From Symbiodinium natans (Eukaryota > Sar > Dinophyceae > Suessiales > Symbiodiniaceae): a stretch of 64,000 bases of DNA. Numbering within the stretch: the stretch's first letter is position 1; each line of letters begins with the position of its first letter. The DNA lies in assembly GCA_905221605.1 (NCBI GenBank), contig CAJNDS010002379.1, forward strand, positions 1,137,001 to 1,201,000, read 5' to 3'. The notes under the pieces are model-generated. The model was not told the origin of the DNA. It saw only the letters and a list, made by a program, of their open reading frames with translations, and searched no databases. A program made the position numbers and the translations under genes. Below are positions 34,900 through 43,420 of the stretch, one piece after another.

Positions 34900-35037
34900 T
34901 TGGAGGTTCATGGCACTTATTAACCAATCACAACTGTACCTATACCTGTACTTTTAACCATCTTAGGGCACTTACGGGGCTTATCAGTGGGTTGTGAGTA
35001 CAGTTATAGTTGGTTAATAAGTACCATGAACCTCCAA
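34900..35037. mobile_element. MITE-like element, family 1 (138 bp)
   Basis: Inverted ends of about 38 bp: TTGGAGGTTCATGG.ACTTAT at 34900 and its reverse complement ending at 35037, with a short middle. A diverged member lies at 54808-54926. No clear target duplication. Too short to code for anything. Confidence 0.7.
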
Positions 35038-35640
35038 GTTTGCCGCGCCCAGCACTCCAGAGTTGCAGACGCACGGTCTTGTGGTTAGAAGGCATTTGGG
35101 TGTTCTTGGAATTGGGTGTTCGTGGAAGCCGGTGCATCGGTGCATCTGCCCAGAAGCACTCAGTAGATGTCCAGATTGCCACAAGTGCGCGTTTGGGGCT
35201 TTGGGCTGATTGCAGTCTTGTCAGGTGCTGTGGCCAGCTGCGTGTGGCTTGTTTTTCCAAGCTTTCCAACGCTGTGGCGTTGCATCTTGAGTCATCGTGC
35301 GTTTTTGCTTGGGCCTGCCAGAGCGTGCGCTTGAAAGGTGATGCTGTGCGAAGCTGACAGCGGGGCGGTTTGTTTCAAGGGTTTTTCGACAGCCCAGGAT
35401 TGTTTGACTGACTGCAGCGTCTGGACAGAAACGGATGCAGCGTCGTAACTGCTTCACTCATCACTCAGCTTCACTCCAGTGTTGCCAGTGTGCGTGCGCT
35501 TGTTTCTGTGTGCACAAGTTCGTGTCAAGAAAAGTCTTGTGAGGGAGTGTTGCAGCATCCCAAAACTGCTGACCGCAACAAGCATACACGAGTGTTGCCG
35601 GTCTCAACAGCTGTAGTCACACACGTGTAGCGCTGCCGTG
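35038..35640. other. unique sequence, no gene recognised
   Basis: Open frames of 66-136 codons overlap on both strands with no motif. It may be the 5' flank of the coiled-coil gene that starts at 35647. Confidence 0.4.
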
Positions 35641-35646
35641 TTTGCC

Positions 35647-35967
35647 ATGGCCCCGAAAAGGAACGACCAGGTCTGCCGGGTGTGGTGCTTTTGTTGTTGT
35701 TTTTATGTGTGGGTAGCTGTCGTGTCGAGGTTTTGCACGAGGAACTCCAGCGCTTGAAAGAAGCAAGGAAGGCTCTGAAACAGGCGGTGCGTGAGTCCAC
35801 GCAGCAGCAGCGTAACTTACGGGCCCGGCGGAAACGCCTGATACAGGCAGGAAGTCGGAGAATTGTTTTGCTGAGCGTGTAAACTTTAAACAGACTCCAG
35901 ATCTGCCCAAACCAGGCGACCAAGAACTTCAGCAACGACGACCTACAGCTCTTGCTTCGGATGCGAG
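35647..35967 (+). CDS. small coiled-coil protein, three exons
   Basis: Start ATG in GCCATGG at 35647 (MAPKRNDQ, exon 1 35647-35670, CAG|GTCTGC). Exon 2 35742-35846 is 35 codons of charged helix (LKEARKALKQAV, RARRKRLIQ), with donor CAG|GCAGGA. Exon 3 35916 to about 35967 has TKNFSNDDLQLLLRMR. All junctions are in phase 0 and the introns are 71 and 69 bp. Heptad-like Leu/Ala spacing predicts a basic coiled coil followed by a short helical motif. The second donor is GC. The 3' end is not resolved. Function unknown; similar short basic coiled-coil ORFs are, to my recollection, common in dinoflagellate genomes. Confidence 0.55.
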
Positions 35968-36269
35968 GTTATGTGCAATCGGTTCCAGTGGAGCGGTGTT
36001 CAGATGTTAGATGGAGACTTGGTTGCAGGTGCAGGGCCGCCGGGGTGGAGAGCAAGGCTCACACAGTGTATGGGCTGGCCGTGGCGGGTGTGTAATTGAT
36101 TTCGACATCTAAGCCAGGGGCAGCTGGAGGCTTGCTACCTGAACATTTTTTCGCGGGTCTTCTCTGTAAGGCCACTGTAAGACCATGTAGAGGCCAGGAA
36201 CACGCAGATGCGCGCGTGGGCAGCTGAAGAGGCTGCAGCTACTTGGTGTGGGCAGGACACTTGGGTTGC

Positions 36270-36480
36270 TTGGGCTGTACAGTCCCAGAAAACCAAAAAA
36301 AACAAAGTTTAGAGACCTTGGACCCCAAATGGCCTGGAGGTCTACAAGCTTTGGCTTTTTTGGTTTTTTGGGACAGTACAGCAATTTTGCATTGTTTGCT
36401 TTAACAACATTGGTTTTTTTGGGACAGTACAGCGCTGTGGAGGCCTGGGGCTGCAAAAACGCTGTACTGTCCCAAAGAAA
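36270..36480. repeat. inverted repeats around GGGACAGTACAGC
   Basis: CTGTACAGTCCCAGAAAACC (36276) faces TTTTTTGGGACAGTACAGC (36363, 36414), and again CGCTGTACTGTCCC (36460). A weaker relative is at 38485-38545. Small hairpin-forming elements, noncoding. Confidence 0.6.
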
Positions 36481-36499
36481 CGAATCTTTTAAGCCGATT

Positions 36500-36800
36500 C
36501 ACATGATTTTATACAGGAGTCCTATTGGTTCCTAGTCATTTTCGTAAAATTCCTTTTAATCTTAACAGGATTCCTATGAATTATAACCGGTTCTTTTCAA
36601 TTTGTTAAGGGTTCCTATTAAAATGATTCAATAGAGGATTCCTATTTATTTTCATAGGATTCCAATAAAGTTTCATGGGTTCCTAATTTTTCTAACAGGC
36701 TCCTACTAATGTCATAAGATTCCTATCACTTTTAGGGTTCTTATTCATGTTAATGGGGTTCGTGTTAATTTTAATAGGGATCTCATTCATCTGAAAGGCT
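36500..36800. repeat. degenerate GATTCCTATT repeats (opposite orientation to 31.9-32.9 kb)
   Basis: Irregular units such as GGATTCCTATGAATT, GGTTCCTATTAAAAT and ATAGGATTCCAATAAAG. More scattered copies at 36960-37100 and 38300-38370. Confidence 0.6.
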
Positions 36801-38126
36801 TCCTCTCGACATATGAGCTTCTCTCGCTTCACAGAGGGGAATCGGTGAGGCAGCTTTAGTGACTGGGTGGAGTTTTTGTTTTGCGAATCTTTCTTGCGTT
36901 TCGAGTGTTCTTTTCTCCTCAATCAATGTCTTTGGTTTGCACTAGGAAACCTCTTTGCTCTCTGTATTTTAATCGCGTTCGTCTTGATCTTCATGGGATT
37001 CTTATTCACTTTTAACACAAAGCTTACAGTGTTTCTTTCCTTGGCTTTTGTTCTAATCGGATTTTCCTTTGAATTTCACAGGATCCTTTTTTTGGTTCTA
37101 CTTCTACTAGCGCAATGATGGGGGGCGGGATCAGTTGCGAATGCAATGCTCGCGCAACGGGTTGGACAGGAATCCTGTGATGTGAATGCAAGTTCTCTTC
37201 TGGGCAGGACTCAAAATAAAGCCCAGCTGCAAACACAATGCTCGCAGGACGCGTTTGGAAAAGACTCCTATGCTTCTTACGCAAGTCCTCTCCGCCAGTT
37301 GCAAACACAATGTTCGCGCCACAGCTGCCCCTTCTCTTGTCGGCCTCCGCTTGGGCCAGTCAAGCTGCCGCAGCTTCGTCCGTGCACCCGGCTGTTGCCT
37401 TTGCGCAGCTCCTGTTTGCTTTTCGGCTCGGCCTTGTACTCTAGCTTAGGACCATGCGGTTTTGGGACAGGTTAATGAGGCTGGAGCTTGTTCACCCCAA
37501 TGTTTCCCAAAGTGGTCGCATCTTCTATTCCGATGCTGTTAAGGCAAGCTCTTTCCTGAGCATACAGTGTTCTGTCCTTCTTTCTTTCTTGTCCTCACTT
37601 CCTCTCGTTTTTCCTTAGTTTCTTTCCATTCTTCCTTTCTCTGTCTCGGTCCTTTAATTCTTTTTTTTTGTCTTTGCTTTTCGTCCTCACCTTCCTCGAT
37701 CCTTCCGAGCCCCAGGCCCCTCTCTCTTCGAGAAAGCAGAGGCTTTCCAAGCAAGAACACAGAGAACATAGAGTTTTGCTCCTAAAAAAGAAAAATGTAG
37801 GTTTTTCCTTTCCCCCCCCCGAACCCCCAAAAAATCGAGAAGAAATAGGCTCCCTTAGTGAATGGCAGGGCGACCTCCCCGCTTCACACGCGACAGGCAA
37901 CTGCGTTATCCACCCGGCCTGCCGCAAGTCTGCACTGTTCCAAGCCCAAAGCCCAAAGCCCAAAGCCCGAGCTTAAACCCGAAGTCACCCAAACCCTGGC
38001 AAGCTTTGGAAGTATTGTCCGCCAACACTCCCGCAGCGACCCCTGTGCCAGGAGCCCAAATAAATTTAGTTGGTGCTTCTGTGGGCTTCTTCCCAGTGCT
38101 CTTTCTAGTTTTTGTGACTCATCCAG
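36801..38126. other. unique sequence, several open frames, not assigned
   Basis: Includes CT-rich stretches (37570-37700) and repeated CAGCTGCAAACACAATGCTCGC-like words (37130, 37220, 37300). A 157-codon plus frame (37862-38335) and rival frames overlap; no domain is visible, so no gene is called. Confidence 0.35.
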
Positions 38127-38294
38127 GCCAGCTGCAGCCCCCACCATGGCCTGACCGGCCTGTGTGGCATGGGCAGCGTAAGCCCAATGGGTGGCATGGA
38201 TGGCCTGGGCGGCCTGTATGGCATGGGCAGCATAGGCCCAATGGGCATGGATGGCATGGGCGGCCCAATGGGCGGCGTGGGTGGCATGGTTCAG
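38127..38294 (+). CDS. candidate exon, Gly/Met-rich repeat protein
   Basis: A 56-codon open block with a CCAG acceptor and a CAG|GCTCAT donor (GC type), phase 0. It is made of GMGSIGPMGMDGMGG-type repeats, a composition known from low-complexity C-terminal regions of some chaperones and RNA-binding proteins. DNA repeats (GGCATGG, CCCAATGG) underlie it and rival frames are open too, so it could simply be a minisatellite. Function not assigned. Confidence 0.25.
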
Positions 38295-38626
38295 GCTCAT
38301 ATTCATTTAGTAGGATTCCTATTAATTCTTGTTAAAGGAATCTCATTTTTTTCATCGGAGTCCCATTACCACAAAGGCCCCCTCCCTAGCGGGTGCATTG
38401 CACTTGTCGAAACCAGCCCCATAATGAGGCATTCGAAACTGGCCAACAGCATGTTTGCTTGTTTTGGCTTAAAAAAGAGTGGCTTTTTTGGGAAGGTACA
38501 GCGTTTTTGCTCTTGTGTGCCTAAAACATTGGTGCAGTAGAGCGCTTTCGTGCTTCGAAATCCTAAACCTCTAAACCCTACCATGGCACCTGAGACAGGA
38601 AAAAGTGTGGGCATATGGGGGGGGGT

Positions 38627-38675
38627 AGTATATATATATATGTATGTATATTTGTATATATATATATATATGGAG
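38627..38675. repeat. TA-rich microsatellite
   Basis: GTATATATATATGTATGTATATTT and TATATATA runs following a G9 run. Confidence 0.85.
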
Positions 38676-38929
38676 ATATGGGTCACACCCGAAGCCATGG
38701 ACCCTCCGCGTCCTTGCGATTTCTCTTCGGTGGGTTCTTGAGCGACCATGCAGCCAAAGCAAAGTAGAACACCCCCCACCCCCATACCATTTTATTGATA
38801 AACTGTAAACCCTAAACCTGGACCCTAAACCCTTTCTGACAGTCGAAGAGGGGCTTTTGGAAACCCTGAACCCTAAACCCGAAACCCTAAACCCTAAATC
38901 CCAAGCCCCCAACCCGATGCTTCGGTAAG

Positions 38930-39655
38930 GTGAAGATGTCCCACGATGAGGTTGTCAACCTCTTCCTCAGGTCCATGTCGGATCTGGAGGTTCAGCTCAA
39001 CCTCTATTACGTGAACCCTCCCTTTTTCCAGGCGGGTCTAGGGTTTAGGGTTTAGGGATAAAGTGGTCAAGGGTTTGGGGTTTGGGGTTGAGGGTGTGGG
39101 GTTTTAGGTGAGAGATTGCGGTGTAAGGCTTCCAGTTCTGTTACGTAAACCCTGCCCTTTCCAGGCAGGGGTTTGTGGTTTCACCCCAAACCCTAAACCC
39201 TAAACCCTAAACCCTAAACCCTAAACCCTAAACCCTAAACCCTAAACCCTAAACCCTAAACCCTAAACCCTAAACCCTAAACCCTAAACCCTAAACCCTA
39301 AACCCTAAACCCTAAACCCTAAACCTTGTTTCGAAGGAGCCGAAGTCTTTGATCTTTAATGCAGGTGGGTGGAGTCTTTCTTTTGGATGCCTTCACTGGC
39401 CTGGAACCCTAAACCCTGAACCCCAAATCCTAAACCCAAAAACCCTAAAACCCGAAACCCTAACCCTAAACCCCAAATCCTAACCCTAAACCCTAAATCC
39501 TAAAACCCTAAATCCTAAGCCCTAAACCCTAAACCTCCTTTTTGTCTGAGGTGAGCCTCAGCAGGCCCGACATCTTCACACTGCAGTTCACCCTGCTCCG
39601 GGGACCTCGTGACTACTGGCAGAACTTGCGGGCCAGCTTCTGGTCTCTTGTTAAG
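38930..39655 (+). CDS. candidate later exons of the FAD oxidoreductase
   Basis: Three phase-0 blocks: 38930-39031 (34 codons, MSHDEVVNLFLRSM and LNLYYVNPPFFQ; TAAG acceptor, CAG|GCGGGT donor), 39365-39403 (13 codons, VGGVFLLDAFTGL; GCAG acceptor, CTG|GAACCC donor) and 39551-39655 (35 codons, FTLQFTLLRGPRDYWQNL; donor AAG|GTTTAGGG taken from the telomeric repeat itself). Border repeats GCGGGT/GTGGGT match the style of the recognised exons. They lie between the FAD-domain exons and the C-terminal exon on the same strand, so they are placed in the same gene by inference. Confidence 0.45.
39056..39330. repeat. telomere-type tract in intron
   Basis: 39185-39327 is near-perfect CCCTAAA. Just before it, TTACGTAAACCCTGCCC..CCAGG (39137) echoes the exon end TTACGTGAACCCTCCC..CCAGG (39007), as if an exon border was copied into the intron. 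Confidence 0.8.
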
Positions 39656-39725
39656 GTTTAGGGTTTAGGGTTTAGGGTTTCAGGTGCAGGGTTTTGGGGG
39701 ACTCAAAAGAAGTTACAAACTAGAC

Positions 39726-39826
39726 TTGGGATGTTCCCCTTATGCTAACAGTCCTTAACAGGGATTGTAGTACCCCCATTATAGCCCCCCATTAAGGACT
39801 GTTAGTATAAGGGGGGAACATCCCAA
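39726..39826. mobile_element. MITE-like element, family 2 (101 bp), 8-bp target duplication
   Basis: Inverted ends TTGGGATGTTCCCC / GGGGAACATCCCAA, with the inversion extending through TACTAACAGTCCTTAA. The flanks are AACTAGAC on both sides, an 8-bp target-site duplication. 8-bp duplications are typical of hAT-like transposition. Other members: 62288-62388 (also 101 bp) and a decayed one ending at 52654. Confidence 0.8.
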
Positions 39827-40016
39827 AACTAGACCCCTAATTCTTCAACTCTGCCGAACAAACACATATAGTACAGATGGTACGGGAACCGAGTTTAAGT
39901 TCCTTCCGAGGACCGGGAGTAGGCCCTTGTTTCCTTCTTTTCAGGGTTGGGGTTCCCCCTTATAATCCCCTTAAACCAGAAAGGGCAGCCTTTTCATTCC
40001 TAGGTTACTCCCGGGT

Positions 40017-40352
40017 CCCTAAACCCTAAACCCTAAACCCTAAACCCTAAACCCTAAACCCTAAACCCTAAACCCTAAACCCTAAACCCTAAACCCTAAA
40101 CCCTAAACCCTAAACCCTAAACCCTAAACCCTGAACCCTGAACCCTGAACCCTGAACCTGAACCGAACCCTGAACCCTGAACCCTGAACCCTAACCCTAA
40201 ACCCTAAACCCTAAACCCTAAACCCTAAACCCTAAACCCTAACCCTAAACCCTAAACCCTAAACCCTAAACCCTAAACCCTAAACCCTAAACCCTAAACC
40301 CTAAACCCTAAACCCTAAACCCTAAACCCTAAACCCTAAACCCTAAACCTAA
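40017..40352. repeat. long CCCTAAA tract
   Basis: About 335 bp of CCCTAAA with a central CCCTGAA block; one of the longest tracts. A further one at 40495-40572 leads to the cob fragment. Confidence 0.95.
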
Positions 40353-40356
40353 AAAG

Positions 40357-40450
40357 GCTTAAACTGGCTCGGCTCACATGGCGTGCCTCTTTCCTGGTGG
40401 ACGGTTGCTTTCAACGCCGTCGTTCCGAAGCTGGGAGTGTTTTTGAGTAT
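40357..40450 (+). CDS. candidate exon (weak), same strand as FAD gene
   Basis: An island between two CCCTAAA tracts, with AAAAG|G before and AGTAT|GTAAGG after (a canonical GT donor). Two plus frames are open (one with VPLSWWTVAFNAVVPKLGVF, one with WRASFLVDGCFQ), so the reading frame is undecided. Confidence 0.25.
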
Positions 40451-40650
40451 GTAAGGTCTGGCTCTTGCATTCCTGGGAAAGAGCAATCTCCCAAAACCCT
40501 AAACCCTAAACCCTAAACCCTAAACCCTAAACCCTAAACCCTAAACCCTAAACCCTGAACCCCAAACCCTGCCCGCGAGGCATGAATATAATGAACAAGG
40601 CATGAACGAAGTACGGGAACAAAGTGAATGCAGCATATTTTGTATTACTA

Positions 40651-40900
40651 ATGAAATCTCATTTACAATCATATCCTTGTCCTTTGATCATAAATTATTT
40701 TTGGAATATTGGTTTTTTTTATTAGGAATTACTATTTTATTACAAATTATTACAGGAATCTTCTTAGGTTTACATTATACATCAGATATTAATTCAGCAT
40801 ATTTTTCTCTTTTCTTTTTAGTTAGAGAAATATATTATGGATGGTGTTTACGTTATCTTCATTCTAATGGTGTATCATTTGTCTTTCTTTTTATATTTCA
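40651..40900 (+). pseudogene. cob: mitochondrial cytochrome b (cob) fragment in nuclear DNA
   Basis: AT-rich DNA unlike its surroundings. From ATG at 40651 the first about 22 codons read MKSHLQSYPCPLIINYFW, the standard cob N-terminus. After an eight-T run (40713-40720) the frame shifts, and LLGITILLQIITGIFLG, LHYTSDINSAYFS and YYGWCLRYLHSNG follow, i.e. transmembrane helix A and the start of helix B up to FVFLFIF. The expected heme-ligand region that follows is absent: the sequence passes directly into CCCTAAA at 40901. About 83 of the usual about 370 codons remain, with one frameshift, so it is a non-functional nuclear copy (NUMT). It lies inside the inferred FAD-gene intron. Confidence 0.88.
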
Positions 40901-41229
40901 ACCCTAAACCCTAAATCCTCAACCCTCAATCCTCAGCCTCAAAACCAGCGAAGGAAGCCCGATGATCTTACACACTTGGGCTATCCGGCCGCCTGGGTAT
41001 CCTCGCAAGCGATTTGGCCTACTGGCTCCTCGTGCACAGACAATGCCCTGCACCTGCTCCCCACCGGCACGTCAAAGATTTCGGGTTTAAATCCTAAGCC
41101 CTAAACCCGAAACCCCAATCCCCAAACCCTAAGCCCTAAACCCTAAACCCTAAGACCCTAAACTAGAGTTTAGGTAGGGCTCTTCTGGGCGCGCCTCGTT
41201 TACAGACATTTTTTTCGAGGGTTTCACAG
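40901..41229. repeat. decayed CCCTAAA with one island
   Basis: 40901-40935 and 41095-41165 are CCCTAAA-like. The island 40940-41085 is open in all three plus frames and so is uninformative about coding. Confidence 0.7.
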
Positions 41230-41304
41230 GGGTCCGCCTTAGGCTTCTGGACCAGCAGTCGGCGATTGTTCGACGAGCTCATTTTCACTCCTTTCGGAAG
41301 CCAG
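41230..41304 (+). CDS. candidate exon (weak), same strand as FAD gene
   Basis: 25 codons with a TTTCACAG acceptor and AGCCAG|GG border. One frame reads LGFWTSSRRLFDELIFTPFG and another plus frame is open as well. Position and style fit the FAD gene. Confidence 0.3.
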
Positions 41305-41335
41305 GGTGCTGGCTGACGTTCTCGAGGCTCTGGGG

Positions 41336-41545
41336 TTTAGGGTTTTGAGGGTTTTTTAGGGTTTTTAGGGTTTTTAGGGTTTTTAGGGTTTTTAGGGTTT
41401 TTGGGGTTTTAAGGGTTTTTAGTGTTTTTTGGGGCTTTTGGGGGTTTTTGGGGTTTGTGGGGTTTTAGGGTTTCTAGGGTTTTTAGGGTGTTTAGGGGGT
41501 TTTTAGGGATTTTAGGGTTGTTAGGGTTTTAAGGTTTTCAGGGTT
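41336..41545. repeat. TTTTTAGGG variant tract
   Basis: Homogenised 9-bp variant of the telomeric unit (GGGTTTTTA) with TTTTGGGG decay, immediately upstream of the last FAD exon and forming the end of its intron. Confidence 0.9.
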
Positions 41546-41569
41546 TTTCAGAATTTTTACGTTCCCCAG

Positions 41570-41822
41570 GCTCCCTGGCGATCAGATTTACTACGAGTAC
41601 AACTGCCCCAGCCGCCCAGCTTACCTCCAGCACCTGCGCGACGTGGAAACCAGTTTTGAGGGCATGTGCCCCAGTTCGGTGAAGTACCGCAACACACCCC
41701 ACTGGAATGCCAGTGCCAAGCGCTACTATCCCGACGCTCGCGAGCTCTTGCAGACAAAGAGAAAGTGGGATCCACTGAATCTGCTCGGGCCTGCATTGAT
41801 GTCTGTCCAGGATCTCGCCTAG
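41570..41822 (+). CDS. FAD-linked oxidoreductase, C-terminal exon (BBE domain)
   Basis: CCCCAG|G acceptor, then 83 codons to TAG at 41822. The end, KRYYPDARELLQTKRKWDPL, is the hallmark of the BBE C-terminal domain (YYG..Y.rL...K.k.DP.N.F), and an upstream YYEYN / W segment also fits. The domain pairs with the FAD-binding domain of 25380-29487 to give a complete oxidoreductase, so the gene spans at least 16.4 kb. The exon begins in phase 1. A rival 102-codon frame on the minus strand has no motif. Confidence 0.7.
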
Positions 41823-41879
41823 TGGCCGAAGTCCGGGAACCTCCGGAAGCTCCGGCCAGGAGCACTTTAGCTTCAGCCG

Positions 41880-42530
41880 AGCCGGCGCGCCATGCGGAAA
41901 ACCTTATATAGGGTTTAGGGTTTAGGGTTTCGGGTTTAGGGTTTATATGACCTTAGACCCTAGAAGGGTTCTTGGAGAGAGCCGTTCCGTGACATGCCGC
42001 TCGTGCTCTGAACGTACCGTCCCGTCACATCCCGCCGCCGATGCTCGCATCCTCCCTGGTCTGCCTTGGGGCTTCGGAAAAAGGTTTTGTGGATTTTAGG
42101 GTTTAGGGTTTAGGGTTTAGGGTTTCGGGCTTAGGGTTTTCGCCAACTTAGAAGCTCGCTCCCGGCTTGGTCACCACGTCCCGTGCCGTCCCGTGACATC
42201 GCACTGCCGAAGCTGGCGCCATGCATGGTCCCGTATGGTTCCCATCTCCCCTAAACCCTAAACCCTAAACCCTAAACCCTAAACCCTAAACCCTAAACCC
42301 TAAACCCTAAACCCTAAACCCTAAACCCTAAACCCTAAACCCCAAACCCTAAACCCTAAACCCTAAACCCGTACCACGACAGCCCACCGTCGAAGGTCGC
42401 ACCCAGTATAGTCCCCTTTCATACCGTCCCGTGATCTCGCGCCCTGCATAGTTAGGGTTTAGGGTTTAGGGTTTAGGGTTTAGGGTTGTCCCCCTGTCCC
42501 ACACCGTCCCGTGGCCTCGCAGCCTTGGGG
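41880..42530. repeat. telomeric tracts with a repeated CCGTCCCGTGACATCGC word
   Basis: Tracts at 41908-41940, 42098-42122, 42248-42370 and 42452-42486 alternate in orientation. The islands between them share CCGTYCCGTGACATSSC-like words at about 41984, 42018, 42188, 42428 and 42502, followed by GCC-rich sequence. The shared word implies the islands are copies of one ancestral sequence. Confidence 0.7.
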
Positions 42531-42640
42531 AAGAAAAGACTGTCTCACCCCCGCACCCGAAATGAGAACAATCAAGGAATCTCTGCCTTCATTTCAGGAG
42601 GAGGCATGTCCCTTTCCCGATATGGGAGTTCTGCGAACAT

Positions 42641-42885
42641 AAGGGGCCCCTCATATAGACCCCCAAATGGTAGGATCCCTTCTAGTCAGGACCCCAATAA
42701 GGCACCCCCGATTTTCGGAAACCCCCATGTATAAAACATGTCTTTCTTGACCATGGTTCAAGTCCACGCTGAAGTCGGCGAAGTGGTTGCAGTACCCACA
42801 TAGGCAACGTAGTTTTTGGGGTACCTTATTGGGGTCCTTATTCTGAGGGAATGCTAAAATGTGGGGGTCTGTGTTAGGGGTCCTC
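42641..42885. mobile_element. inverted-repeat element, about 245 bp
   Basis: Left arm 42641-42711 (AGACCCCCAAATG, AGGACCCCAATAAGGCACCCC) is matched in reverse complement by 42817-42883 (GGGTACCTTATTGGGGTCCT, ATGTGGGGGTCT). Both arms lie next to an ATTTTCG.AAACCCCCAT word. MITE-like, noncoding. Confidence 0.6.
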
Positions 42886-43079
42886 TATTTTCGTAAACCC
42901 CCATATGGAGGCTTATCTGAAGCTGACATTGTGCACTTGGAAGACAAGTATGTACTAGCTAAGTCCAGAGCAAGCACAGCAACTGGATAGGCCAGTTCCA
43001 CAGTTCCACACCGTGTTTTCCACCGCATTCAACCTAGCTTGGTCAATTCCCAATGTCAGCTTGCTCACCCTAACTTACT

Positions 43080-43178
43080 CCCTAAACCCTAAACCCTAAA
43101 CCCTACACCCTAAACCCTAAACCCTAAACCCTAGACTCTAAACCCCAAACCCTAGACCCTAAACCCTAAACCCTAAAC
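43080..43178. repeat. CCCTAAA tract
   Basis: Telomere-type tract with CCCTAGA and CCCTACA variants, directly before the open frame at 43177. Confidence 0.9.
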
Positions 43179-43420
43179 CCGAACTGGCTCATGCGTCCGA
43201 TGGTTACAGCCTCATCGAAAGCAACTGTGGGAACACAGTGCGGAGAGAGCTCGAAGCCCGATTCATGTCTTTTGCCTCACATGCAAACCCTGAACCCTAC
43301 TCAACGCTTTACCATCACATGCACAGCTCCAGACATTTGAGTTTACACCGACGCTGCTGGCACATGGCATTGCTTTGCGATGAGTTGCCACGGAGGCAGC
43401 ATGCGTTGAGGGCTTAGGGA
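43177..43420 (+). CDS. hypothetical protein segment, 80 codons
   Basis: Open from the telomeric tract to TAG at 43420. It includes ASDGYSLIESNCGNTVRREL and HHMHSSRHLSLHRRCWHMAL, with a mixed, protein-like composition. A TTACAG|CC acceptor lies at about 43223, so only the later part may be exon. A short CCCTGAACCC sequence is embedded in frame. No domain recognised. Confidence 0.35.

Noticed and set aside
40602-40650. ATG at 40602 as start of a 101-codon gene over the cob fragment
   Set aside because: The first 16 or so codons are unrelated sequence, and the real cob start (40651) is in another frame that meets the T8 frameshift. The ORF is a fusion by chance.
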